64,000 nucleotides of DNA from positions 124,001 to 188,000 of the forward strand of contig NZ_NETK01000002.1 of the NCBI RefSeq assembly GCF_002343915.1, read 5' to 3'. The notes beneath the pieces are model-generated. The model did no database searches. It was not told where the DNA came from and saw only the letters and a program-made list of their open reading frames with translations. This document shows, one piece after another, positions 16,234 to 29,544 of this stretch; position 1 is the first letter of the stretch; the number at the start of each line of letters is the position of its first letter. Both the position numbers and the translations under genes were made by a program. The DNA is from Nannocystis exedens. GTDB lineage: Bacteria > Myxococcota_A > Polyangia > Nannocystales > Nannocystaceae.

Positions 16234-16744
16234 ATGAGCGTGGCGAAGCCGGAATACTCGGGCGCGGCCCTGAACTCGTTCGTGCTCGCGTTCGGCGAGA
16301 CGAACAGCGTGGTGCAGAAGATCCTCGCCGACGCGGGGGTGGCGGCCATCGATCCGCAGGCGTGGTACGACTATGAGTGGGCGAGCGCGATTTTTTATCG
16401 GATCGGCGAGAAGGTCGGCCGCGCGGCGGTGATGAACGTCGGCCGCAAGATGATCGAGGCGGCCGTGTTCCCGCCCGGCATCGACAGCGTGCAGAAGGTG
16501 CTGATGAGCCTCGGCCCGGCCTTCAAGCTCAACACCCGCGGCGGCGACGTCGGCGACATCTTCTGCACGATCGAGGACGACTACAGCGCGACGATCGTCC
16601 GCACGCAGCGCGGGCTGTGCCCGTTCAACGTCGGCATCATCGAGGGCTGCTGCGCCCGCTACGGGGTGAAGCCGCTGATCGAGCACGGGGCCGACGGCTG
16701 CCAGGACGAGGGCGCCGACCTGCACGTACCACGTGAGCTGGTAG
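16234..16744 (+). pseudogene. Conserved small protein with an apparent frameshift near its 3' end
   Basis: The ATG at 16234 starts a well-formed reading frame with YRIGEKVGRAAVM, LCPFNVGIIEGCCARYG and KPLIEHGADGC. At about 16719 a one-base change breaks the natural ending. Shifting frame there gives a compact end CTYHVSW with stop at 16742-16744, whereas the unshifted frame runs on in low-complexity sequence to 16935. The Cys-rich ending of about 170 residues recalls small ligand-binding sensory domains (V4R or heme-NO-binding-like), but that is a weak guess. It may be a real frameshift or a sequence error. Confidence 0.6.
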
Positions 16745-16922
16745 GCCGACATCGGCGGACTGGCGGACGCGCGGCCGCTTGCGTCCGCCGGCCGGCGGCG
16801 CTGGCCGGCCATCCCCACGGTCCTGATGGCCGTCGCAGGCGCGGGGCAGGAGCCACGGGTGCGCTGCGCCGCGTCTTCGCTTCGTCCACGCGGTCAGGCG
16901 GTTGCGGTGGCGCGGAGCGAAA

Positions 16923-16992
16923 CATGTCCTTGTGATTATGCGTTTCAGGACATGCTCATCAGAACATGCCCCATCAAGCATGTCCGGGCTGC
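16923..16992. repeat. 14-bp-period array, five units
   Basis: Units start at 16923, 16937, 16951, 16965 and 16979 with CATG or TATG at positions 1-4. The array lies between convergent genes and ends three bases before the stop (16995) of the FG-GAP lipoprotein gene. Confidence 0.88.
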
Positions 16993-16994
16993 GG

Positions 16995-18671
16995 TCACCC
17001 CGGCGGATCGGGCATGCAGACGGCGCCGCCCTCGATCTGGGCGTTGGTGCGGAAGGTGTTGAGGGCCTGCCAGGAGGGGGTCTGGTGCTGGGGGATGGTG
17101 CCGTCCTCGCGGACGTTGGTGACGTGATAGGCGTGCTGGTTCCAGATCCGGCGGGCCTGGATCCACCGGTCCTCGACGTCGCGCACGACCTGGACGGCGG
17201 GTTGCAACCCGCCGTTGGAGACGACCACGATCTCGGCGGAGCCGTCGTCGTCGACGTCGGCGACGACGGGGTTCTCGGCCTGCGTCCACGAGGACCGCGG
17301 GCTCGACAGCAGCACCGCGCCGCCCTCGCCGTAGACGAACAGGAACTGCTCGTCGGCGTACATGGCCTGGGCGTAGCCGGCGCCGAGGAAGTCGAAGGCG
17401 GTGCCGGCCGCGAAGCCGCTGTTGTCCTGCACCGAGGCCGTCCACAGCAGGGTGAGGTCGGGGCGGTAGATGTTGTAGTGCTGGTTGGAGCTGACGAGGA
17501 TCTCGGCGGCGCCGTCGCCGTCGACGTCGTGGATCGCGGCCGGGCGCCACCACGACGCGTCACCGCTCGGGTTTTGGTCCTGGTAGACGATCGTGCCGTC
17601 GTGCTCGAGCAGCGAGAGGCCGTTGAAGCCGGCCAGCAAGACCTCGGGCTCGGGGTCGTCGTCGAGGTTGCCGACCTGCGGGTGGGCGATCGCTACCGGG
17701 GTGGAGTAGTAGACGCTGCCGTCGTGGTGGAAGGCGTCGCCGCCCTGCAGGACCTCGAGATCGCCGTCGCCGTCGAGGTCGGCGGCGAACGGGATGTCGA
17801 TCGCGCCGTTGCTGTTGCCGAGGAAGAGCTGGGCGCCGAGGTGATCGAGGACGGCCCGGCCGGCCATGATCTCGACGTCGCCGTCGGCGTCGAGGTCGGC
17901 GAGGGCGACGGCGACCTGCCAGGCGTCGAACACGACGGGGCTCTCCCACTTGAAGGTGCCGTCGTGCTCGAAGGCGATCGCGTGGCCGTTGATGATGTCG
18001 CCGACCTCGCTGCGGATGGTGACGATCTCGGGCAGGCCGTCGCCGTCGATGTCGCCGATCGCGGGGTTGGCGTAGCCGTCGATGATGTCGGGGATCTTGA
18101 GGTGCACGGCGCCGGTGAGGCCGTCGAGGATGTAGAGGTGACCGTCGGACTGGGCGTTGCCGTAGAGCGGGACGACGACGTCGGGGACGTCGCACAGGTC
18201 GATGACGCCGTCGCCGTTGTCGTCGGTCATGTTGGCGACCAGCGGGGTGGCGACGGCGTGGAGCTCGTCGTCCTGGCCGGCGAAGGCCCACTGGACCGCG
18301 GGCATGAAGCTGTCGGGCGGGGCCTCCATCTCGCAGTCGCCGACGGCGTCGTCGCCCTGGACCTTGCAGCGATCGACGGGCGGCGGGTCGCCGGTGGTGC
18401 CGAAGCCGACGTCGAGCTTGACGCCGTCGGTGGTGCCGCCGGTGGTCGTGGTGATGGTGGTGGTCGTCGTCGTCTCGCCGTCGCTGCCGCTGGAGGTGGT
18501 GGTCGTGGTGGTCGTGGTCGGCGCGCCGGTGGTCGGGGTGGCGCCGGTGCTCGTGGATGTGTCCGAAGGGACAGGTCCGCCGGATGGCCCGTCGGTGGTG
18601 ACGGCGTCGTCGCCGCAAGCAGGGAGGAGCGCGAGGCCGGCGAGGCTGCGGAGGACACGGGAGGGCGACAC
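16995..18671 (-). CDS. FG-GAP/VCBS-repeat surface lipoprotein (paralogue 2)
   Basis: The GTG at 18671 gives 558 residues with signal MSPSRVLRSLAGLALLPAC and Cys at 19. A Thr/Ser-rich spacer runs to about residue 80, followed by repeated Asp-rich blades such as DIDGDGLPEIV, DLDADGDVEIM, DLDGDGDLEVL and DVDDDGSAEIVV. The ending RTNAQIEGGAVC and CMPDPPG closely matches the plus-strand paralogue at 8205-9938. Part of the spacer (18558-18585) is encoded by two 14-bp repeat units. It should be an outer-surface, calcium-stabilised propeller protein; an adhesive role is inference. The frame is open about 60 codons further upstream, but that part lacks a signal. Confidence 0.88.
   Translation of the reverse strand: MSPSRVLRSLAGLALLPACGDDAVTTDGPSGGPVPSDTSTSTGATPTTGAPTTTTTTTTSSGSDGETTTTTTITTTTGGTTDGVKLDVGFGTTGDPPPVDRCKVQGDDAVGDCEMEAPPDSFMPAVQWAFAGQDDELHAVATPLVANMTDDNGDGVIDLCDVPDVVVPLYGNAQSDGHLYILDGLTGAVHLKIPDIIDGYANPAIGDIDGDGLPEIVTIRSEVGDIINGHAIAFEHDGTFKWESPVVFDAWQVAVALADLDADGDVEIMAGRAVLDHLGAQLFLGNSNGAIDIPFAADLDGDGDLEVLQGGDAFHHDGSVYYSTPVAIAHPQVGNLDDDPEPEVLLAGFNGLSLLEHDGTIVYQDQNPSGDASWWRPAAIHDVDGDGAAEILVSSNQHYNIYRPDLTLLWTASVQDNSGFAAGTAFDFLGAGYAQAMYADEQFLFVYGEGGAVLLSSPRSSWTQAENPVVADVDDDGSAEIVVVSNGGLQPAVQVVRDVEDRWIQARRIWNQHAYHVTNVREDGTIPQHQTPSWQALNTFRTNAQIEGGAVCMPDPPG
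18558..18585. repeat. Two 14-bp units inside the FG-GAP lipoprotein spacer
   Basis: TGTGTCCGAAGGGA (18558) and CAGGTCCGCCGGAT (18572) are translated on the minus strand within the flexible Thr/Ser-rich spacer behind the lipobox. Confidence 0.7.
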
Positions 18672-18819
18672 GCAACGACGATACACCGGAGCCCGATTCT
18701 GCGGGCGCGGAGGTCGGTGAACGGCCACGGGGCAGGTACCATGCGGCGATGGCGGGGACAGTCGGGGAGCCGGAGCGAGAGCGGGCGCGTGGGCGAGGAC
18801 GTGGCGCGCGGGCGTTGAC

Positions 18820-19425
18820 GTGGCTGATGCCGGCGTTGGCGACGGCGCGGTGGCCCACACCGGCGCGCAGTCGCTGCGGGTCGACGGCGGGGGCGGCTAC
18901 TGCGATCACGTGTTCGTCGCCAACACCGAGGCGATCGCGGCGATCGGGCCGCAGGTGTACGGGCGGCTGTGGGTCCGCTCCGAGGGGGCGCTCGGGCAGG
19001 GGCACGTGACGTTCGCGACGCTGCGCGACGCGGCCGACGCCGGCGGCAAGGACCTGCGGATGGGCGGGCAGTCGGAGATCCTGATGTGGAACCGCGAGTC
19101 GGACGACGCGACGCTGCCGTCGCTGAGCCCGGCCGGGATCGCCCTCAGCGTGGGGCCGCCCCCCGGGCAGTGGACGTGCGTGGAGTTCCCGATCGACTCG
19201 GCCGCGCGGGCGTTGACGACGTGGGTCGACGGGGCGGAGGTGGGGGGGCTCGTGATCGACGGCGAGCCGACGCCGGACGTCGACCAGCAGTGGCTCGGCA
19301 AGCCCGACTGGCAGCCGTCGCTGGGCGACTTCAAGCTCGGGTGGGAGAGCTACGCCGGGCAGGCGATGACGCTGTACTTCGACGATGTCGCGCTGGCAGG
19401 GGCGCGGATCGGCTGCGACGGTTAG
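18820..19425 (+). pseudogene. Cip1-like secreted domain lacking its N-terminus
   Basis: From GTG 18820 the 201 residues contain VAHTGAQSLRV, CDHVFVANT, a GGKDLRMGGQSEILMWN region, GQWTCVEFPID and YFDDVALAG. This is the beta-sandwich core of Cip1-like/polysaccharide-binding secreted proteins. No signal peptide or lipobox precedes it. The frame stays open upstream but without a start codon, and the usual first strand is absent. I read it as a 5'-truncated copy, though a short cytosolic protein cannot be excluded. It is divergent from the FG-GAP lipoprotein with 148 bp between them. Confidence 0.6.
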
Positions 19426-19545
19426 CGCGGGAGCCGGCGGGCCGCGGTGGATGAGGTCCTCGCGGTCGGTGCCGCTGGTTTACGAGCCTCGCGTCGCCTA
19501 CCTCGACGTCCTCGAGGCCGGTGCCGGGACCGAGGCGAAGAACGG

Positions 19546-19629
19546 TATGCTCGAACGGGCATGACCTCGTGGGCATGCGTTGAGAGACATGTTCTATGGG
19601 ACATGCTTGAAAGGGCATGCCGAGCAGAG
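19546..19629. repeat. 14-bp-period array, six units
   Basis: Units start at 19546, 19560, 19574, 19588, 19602 and 19616, all with YATG at positions 1-4 and exact 14-bp spacing. The array lies 120 bp after the Cip1-like fragment and before the next plus-strand gene. It is one of the cleanest examples of the period. Confidence 0.9.
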
Positions 19630-19937
19630 AGCTCGGCGATCGCGGGGCGGGACGGTCGGGCGAGGAGACGGTGGGCCGTGGCGGCGGGCGACGGTGACGA
19701 TGACGGCGCCCGCGATCAGGGGGCGGGTCGGTCGGGCAGAGGGGTCGACGGCGACGATGACGGGGCTCGCCCGCGGTCACGGGGCGGGTTCGGTCGGGCG
19801 GCGGACGCCGGTGGGGCCGTGGCACCAGGTCCGCTCGCCGGGGCGGTTGGGTGGTCTCGGCGACAGGCGAGCGCGGCCCGCCGCAGGGCCGATCGGGGAC
19901 TGGATCGCAACCGCCGCGGGGCGAGTAAGATGAAGGG
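19630..19937 (+). other. Gene-free region with an imperfect 60-bp tandem duplication
   Basis: About 19690-19738 and 19750-19800 are related: both read GACGATGACGG, GCCCGCG, then GGGGCGGG and TCGGTCGGGC. No open frame here looks coding. The region precedes the small lipoprotein at 19938 and may contain its promoter, which I cannot pinpoint. Confidence 0.5.
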
Positions 19938-20459
19938 ATGCGAGGTCCGCTGCTGCTCGCCGCTCTGGTCTCGACCGCTTGCGCCGCGCACGAGCCGGCG
20001 CCGCAGATCCGCGTGCCGGACGAGGCCGCGCCGGTGCAGGCAGGGGAAGGGCGTCAGGTGCCGAGCGCTGCGCCCGAGGCCGCGGGGACCGGCGCGGCGG
20101 ACGAGGCCGAGGCGCCCGCCGCGGCCGCCGAAGATCAGGCAGGAGACGGCGGGCCGGTGAAGCAGGTCGAGTCGCTCGCGGCGGCGGCGTACGAGGACGG
20201 CAAGCGCGCGGCACAGTCGGCGATCACGCAGAATCAGCTCGGGCTCGAGACCTTCGGCTACCCGGCGCGGTGCCGTCGCGAGTATTCGCGGATCTTGTGG
20301 GAGAAGTACAAGGTGGTGCTGCGCGAGGTCGCGGGCTGCGTGGTCGACGAGACGATCGTCGAGCACGCGCGCGGCTACAACGAGGTGATGGAGGCGGAGA
20401 TCGTGCGCCGCCACGGGGCGGACGTGTTCGAGAAGGTGAGCAAGCAGGCCGGCTGCTGA
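19938..20459 (+). CDS. Small lipoprotein of unknown function
   Basis: The 173-residue product starts MRGPLLLAALVSTAC with Cys15 as lipid-attachment site. Residues 18-75 are a Pro/Ala/Glu/Gln-rich spacer. The remaining 95 residues are predicted mostly helical, with three Cys (PARCRREY, EVAGCVVDE and the C-terminal QAGC) and a conserved-looking ILWEKYKVVLREVAGC segment. The family is unknown to me. It converges on the pyruvate carboxylase gene across two repeat arrays. Confidence 0.72.
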   Translation: MRGPLLLAALVSTACAAHEPAPQIRVPDEAAPVQAGEGRQVPSAAPEAAGTGAADEAEAPAAAAEDQAGDGGPVKQVESLAAAAYEDGKRAAQSAITQNQLGLETFGYPARCRREYSRILWEKYKVVLREVAGCVVDETIVEHARGYNEVMEAEIVRRHGADVFEKVSKQAGC

Positions 20460-20524
20460 GGGCGTGCGCTCGCGCCGGAGATGGCGGGGAGGCCGGCGCG
20501 AGGTCGAGGATCGGATGAGGAGGG

Positions 20525-20579
20525 CATGGCGCGCTGACATGTTCTTCAGGACATGATTAACCAGGCATTCGGTAATGCC
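20525..20579. repeat. 14-bp-period array, four units
   Basis: Units start at 20525 (13 bp), 20538, 20552 and 20566. The last carries CATTCGGTAATGCC, itself a small inverted repeat. It lies in the 325-bp convergent spacer between the small lipoprotein and pyruvate carboxylase; no gene is seen in that spacer. Confidence 0.8.
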
Positions 20580-20715
20580 TGTTGCGTCGCTGCAGCACGT
20601 CTCGGACCGACAGCGAGACGCTGCCGTACGTCGGCGACAGCATCGCCTACGACCCCGACCCGCCGCTGAAGCGGGAGGGCGGGCCGGCGGCGCGTGCCCG
20701 CGCGAGGGCGAGCTG

Positions 20716-20784
20716 CATGCTCCTCGAGACATGTCTGAAAGGGAATGACCAAGAAGACATGCCCTTAGGGGCATGTCCCGAAGG

Positions 20785-20785
<1 letters not shown>
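20716..20785. repeat. 14-bp-period array abutting the pyc stop codon
   Basis: Units start at 20716, 20730, 20744, 20758 and 20772. A degraded sixth begins CACGCC in the coding end of pyc. The stop codon of pyc (20785-20787) straddles the end of the fifth unit. Spacing is exactly 14 bp. Confidence 0.88.
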
Positions 20786-24234
<3,449 letters not shown>

Positions 24235-24391
24235 GGCGCGACGGACATAGCAGAGCTCGCGCGCGCGCGTGAGGCAGGGGGCGATGATACGGCGCGGGGG
24301 CGGGTGAACACGGTGAGCGCGCGTTCTGGCGCGGGCCCTACGCGAGCCGCGCAGGTGGGGCGGCAGGCCCTCCGTGCGGTATGGTGCAGGT

Positions 24392-25300
24392 GTGACCGAG
24401 GAGCCGCTGCCGCGCCTCTACGGCGACTTCGAGCTCGCGCGCCTGATCTGCGCCAACGAGACCGGCCGGATCTACCGCGGCTTCTTCCGGGGCTTCCGCG
24501 CGTCGAACGTGCGCGTGTTCAGCCGCCAGTACACGTGCGACGAGGCGGCAGTGCAGACGTTGCGCGCCGACCTCCAGGCCGACCGCGTGATGCACAAATT
24601 CGTCACCGGCGGCTCGTGCTACCTGCCGTTCCGCGTCGAACAGACCGTGCTCCAGGCGATGAGCCCGCGCGAGGGCGTCGACCTGGCGACCCGAATCGCC
24701 AACCGCGGGCCGATGCCGTGGCCGGAGGCGCGGTCGGTGCTGCTCGACGTGTGTCGCGGGCTGGCCTACGCACACGCCCAGCTGATCGTCCACGGCGACC
24801 TGAAGCCGGAGAACTGCTTCTGCGAGGAGCCGATGGAGGGCGACCCGGACGAACGCCCGCGGGTGCTGGTGATGGGCTTCGGCCTGGCGCGCGCGTACCG
24901 GCGCGCGTTCCCCGAGTGGCGGCCCGAGCTCGCCGAGGTGTTCGAGCCGTCGACGGTGTTCCCGGTGTACATGTCGCCCGAACAGGTGGCCGGCGAACAG
25001 CCGACCGTCCGCTCGGACATCTATGCGCTCGGGGTGCTGATGATCCACCTGTTGACCGGCCACCGCCCGCGTGCCACCGGCGCACCGCCGGCCGTGGAAC
25101 GCGCGGGCACCCCCGGCCCGTACCGCGCCGACGAGGGCAAGCTGACGCGCGCGCAGGCCGAGGTGGCGCTCAAGGCGGTGTCGCGCGAGTCGAGCCGCCG
25201 CCACCCCACGGTCTATGACTTCGCGGCAGCGCTGGTCGGGATCGACGGCGGCGATCCGGCGACGGAGCTGGCGGACTTCCGGCCGCCGGTCGGCCGCTGA
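24392..25300 (+). CDS. Protein kinase-like protein lacking catalytic residues (pseudokinase)
   Basis: I use GTG 24392; GTG 24374 is also in frame. About 302 residues. It has an Ser/Thr-kinase fold with catalytic-loop-like VHGDLKPENC, a Y-M-S-P-E-Q motif matching APE and SDIYALGVLMIHLLTG. Key residues are altered: HRD is HGD, DFG is replaced by MGFG (no metal-binding Asp), the glycine loop is absent and no VAIK Lys is evident. It is therefore probably a catalytically dead scaffold or regulator. It converges on an intact kinase gene at 25547-27175. Partnership with that kinase is a guess from position. Confidence 0.8.
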   Translation: MTEEPLPRLYGDFELARLICANETGRIYRGFFRGFRASNVRVFSRQYTCDEAAVQTLRADLQADRVMHKFVTGGSCYLPFRVEQTVLQAMSPREGVDLATRIANRGPMPWPEARSVLLDVCRGLAYAHAQLIVHGDLKPENCFCEEPMEGDPDERPRVLVMGFGLARAYRRAFPEWRPELAEVFEPSTVFPVYMSPEQVAGEQPTVRSDIYALGVLMIHLLTGHRPRATGAPPAVERAGTPGPYRADEGKLTRAQAEVALKAVSRESSRRHPTVYDFAAALVGIDGGDPATELADFRPPVGR

Positions 25301-25484
25301 GCTCGCGAGGGGCGGAACGCGCGGCGGGAGCGGGCGATCGCCGAGGCCCTGGGAGCGAAGGACGGCGAGGCTGCGCGGGGCGGAAGCCGGCGATTGCGAG
25401 GCCGTGCGGCAGGAGCGAGGGACCGCGAGGCGGCGCGGCGCGGCCAGCGGTGTCCCTGCGCGAGAGCTCGGTTCGCGCGCGGCA

Positions 25485-25546
25485 GGGCGGACCGCGGTCG
25501 CCGGCGTCAGAGACCGAACCAGCGGGCGGACCGCGGTCGGCCGGCG

Positions 25547-25564
<18 letters not shown>
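25485..25564 (-). repeat. Tandem duplication of the 3' end of the Ser/Thr kinase gene
   Basis: 25524-25564 contains the last codons and stop (25547-25549) of the minus-strand kinase gene. 25485-25523 is a decayed copy. Both read GGGCGGACCGCGGTCG, CCGGCGTCAGAG and CGAACCAG. The copy lies outside the gene on its 3' side. Confidence 0.78.
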
Positions 25565-27175
<1,611 letters not shown>

Positions 27176-27375
27176 CCGCGGCGGACTATATCACCGGCGC
27201 CCGTGCGGCCAAGTCGAGCGCGTGGCCGCGCGGGCCCGGGCGCCGGCCCGGGACGCGGGCAGGATGTGTCGGTGAGGGCCGGCCGATGTGTGAGCCGGGT
27301 CCGGGCCGGGACGTCGTGAGGGAATGGGGGCGAGGCGCGGCGACACGGGCTGGAAATCGCCGCCGGGACGCGCGG

Positions 27376-29310
27376 CTACGGGGCGACCTCGTAGCGCTGC
27401 TGGCGTTGCCGGAACGCCTCGCGGCCGCCCTCCATCAGGCGCAGGATGTGCTGCTTCACCGCCTCGACCGGGCCCTGCGCGACCAGCCGGGCGTTGCGGC
27501 CGTCGGCCTCGAGGACGATGACCTGGGCGGCCTCGCCGAGGACCGGGAGGTTCGGGTTGTGGGTGATGAAGACGAGCTGCCGCCGGCCGCGGCTGGCCGC
27601 GAGCTGCGGGATGATGGCGTCGGTGATGAAGCTGTTGTCGAGGTTGTCCTCGGGCTGGTCGACGAGCAGCGGGGCCTCGCTGTCCATGAGGAGGATCGGC
27701 AAGATCGCGGCGCTCTTCTGCCCGGTCGACAGCTTGTCGCTGCTGCGCCAGTCGCCCTGGACCTGCAGCTCGATCCGCGGGACGTCCTCGAGCTCGAGCA
27801 CGTCGAGTTCGAACCGCTTCTCCGGGGCCTCGCGCAGGGCCTTGAGCAGCGACTCGGCGAACTCGGGGTTGATCTCGGCGGTCGCCGCCAGGGCCGCGTG
27901 ATCGTCGCGGTCGACGAACTGGCCGAGCTGGACCGGGGTGACCTGGGCGACGAGCCGCTCGATCGGGGCGTTGTACTGCTTGCCCGAGCGGCGCATGACC
28001 GCGACCAGAAATTCGCGGTAGGCGACGACGTCGGCGGCGGGGGCGAGGATGATGCGGACCTTGCCGCCGAGGTGGGCGCTGACGTTGCCGGCCGCGGCGC
28101 TGCGGCGGGCGTGACGGTCGCCCCGCAGCCGCTGCAGCTCGTCGCGCAGCTCGCCGCGGGCCCGCAGGGCAGCGTCGAGCTCGGCCTGGAGCTCGCCGAG
28201 CGCGCCCTTGCTGGCCGACAGGCGCATGACCTCGCGCGCGGCCTCGTCGCGGGCGGCCAGGCGGGCCCCGCTCTTGGCGGCGACGGCCGCGAGCTCGGCG
28301 TAGCGGGCCTCTTGCGGGGCGTGGACGGCCGCCAGGGCGGCGGTGGCGTCGTCGACCGAGCGCTCGAGCAGGGCCAGCTTGTCGAGCGGGGACGAGACGT
28401 AGAGGTCGATCTCGACGATCTTGCGGTTTATCTCCCGGGACAGGTCCGCGAGGACATGTCCGTTGGGACCTTTGAGGAGGCCCTCGGGCAGGGCGGCCGC
28501 GAGGGCCTTGACCTGCGGCAGGACGGTGTCGCCGATCAGGCCGCGCAGCTTGCTCAGGGCGGCGCGGACCCGGTCGAGCGCGGCCTTCTCCTGCTCGCGC
28601 AGGGCCTTGTGCTCGGCCGCGGCCTGCAGCCCGTCGGCCAGGCCGCCCTCGCCGAGCGCCGCGTTGGCGGCCGCCAGCTTGCTCTCCCAGCTCGAGAGGT
28701 CGATGAGGTCGCGCTGGGCGGCCTGCAGGCGGGTGTGGAGGGCGATGATCCGCTGCGCGTTCTCGCGCAGGCGCGAGGTGGTCTGCGCGAGCTGGGTCTC
28801 GATCGCGTGGCTCTGCTGGCCGCACAGGCGGTCGATGAGCTCGCGCTGGGCGACCGGGCTCTGGGCGATGTCCTCGATCTGGTTGTGCGAGAAGAGGGCG
28901 GCGTCGACGAGCACCGAGGAGCCGAGCACCTCGGGCCGCACCGGCTTGCCGGCGGCGTCGGTGACCTGCGGGGCGTCGTGGGCCCCGCGGCGGATCTGGT
29001 AGACCAGGCCCTCCTGGCTCTCGAACTCGAGCTCGACGTAGCCGCTGGTCCCGAGGTTGGCGGCGAGCAGGTTCTTGAGGCGGTCTTCGGCCGCCTTGGC
29101 GGCGGCGGTGCCCGACCGCGGGGCGCGGTCGAGGGCGTGACGGATGAACTCGAGGACGGTGGTCTTGCCGCTGCCGCGACCGCCGATGATGCAGTTCAGG
29201 CCGTCGGCGAAGCGGATGTCGAGCTTGTCGAGGAAGCCGCCGTAGACGCGGAGACGACGCAATTTGTGGTGAACCACGCGGGACCCTCCGCCCGACAGGT
29301 TAGGACCCAT
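27376..29310 (-). CDS. SMC/RecF-like ATPase with coiled-coil middle
   Basis: The ATG at 29310 gives 644 residues. Walker A is GGRGSGKTT (residues 43-51) after an N-terminal beta region. The middle (about 150-450) is rich in Glu, Arg, Ala and Leu heptads, i.e. coiled coil. The C-terminal ATPase half has the ABC signature LSTGQKS, Walker B LLVDQPEDNLD and the D/H-loop region VFITHNPNLPV. This is the split ABC-type ATPase of RecF/RecN/SMC-like proteins and of stand-alone AAA proteins found near nucleases. No nuclease or kleisin partner is adjacent, so its role (DNA repair or defence) is open. A three-unit 14-bp repeat (28427-28468) is translated in the coiled-coil part. Confidence 0.88.
   Translation of the reverse strand: MGPNLSGGGSRVVHHKLRRLRVYGGFLDKLDIRFADGLNCIIGGRGSGKTTVLEFIRHALDRAPRSGTAAAKAAEDRLKNLLAANLGTSGYVELEFESQEGLVYQIRRGAHDAPQVTDAAGKPVRPEVLGSSVLVDAALFSHNQIEDIAQSPVAQRELIDRLCGQQSHAIETQLAQTTSRLRENAQRIIALHTRLQAAQRDLIDLSSWESKLAAANAALGEGGLADGLQAAAEHKALREQEKAALDRVRAALSKLRGLIGDTVLPQVKALAAALPEGLLKGPNGHVLADLSREINRKIVEIDLYVSSPLDKLALLERSVDDATAALAAVHAPQEARYAELAAVAAKSGARLAARDEAAREVMRLSASKGALGELQAELDAALRARGELRDELQRLRGDRHARRSAAAGNVSAHLGGKVRIILAPAADVVAYREFLVAVMRRSGKQYNAPIERLVAQVTPVQLGQFVDRDDHAALAATAEINPEFAESLLKALREAPEKRFELDVLELEDVPRIELQVQGDWRSSDKLSTGQKSAAILPILLMDSEAPLLVDQPEDNLDNSFITDAIIPQLAASRGRRQLVFITHNPNLPVLGEAAQVIVLEADGRNARLVAQGPVEAVKQHILRLMEGGREAFRQRQQRYEVAP
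28427..28468. repeat. Three 14-bp units translated inside the SMC-like ATPase
   Basis: Units start at 28427 (TTTATCTCCCGGGA), 28441 (CAGGTCCGCGAGGA) and 28455 (CATGTCCGTTGGGA). Three units are 42 bp, 14 codons, the smallest number that preserves reading frame. They lie in the coiled-coil middle, away from ATPase motifs. Confidence 0.72.
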
Positions 29311-29544
29311 GCGCGATCTCGTCCAGAGCGTCGAAGACGCATTGTCTGGGCCGGACAAAGCCGATCGAGCCCGTGCGGGGATGGCGCGGGGCGGGGCGAG
29401 GGGCGAACCCGGAGGCGAGGGTGGAATTGCCGGGGCGGCACGAAGCGGCTGCGCGGGCCCGTGAGGCCGGGTCCTGCGGCGAGGGCAGGCCGGCGCGCGA
29501 CGCGGGACGTGGTGCGCCGGGGCCCGGAACGGTAGTGTCCAGGC

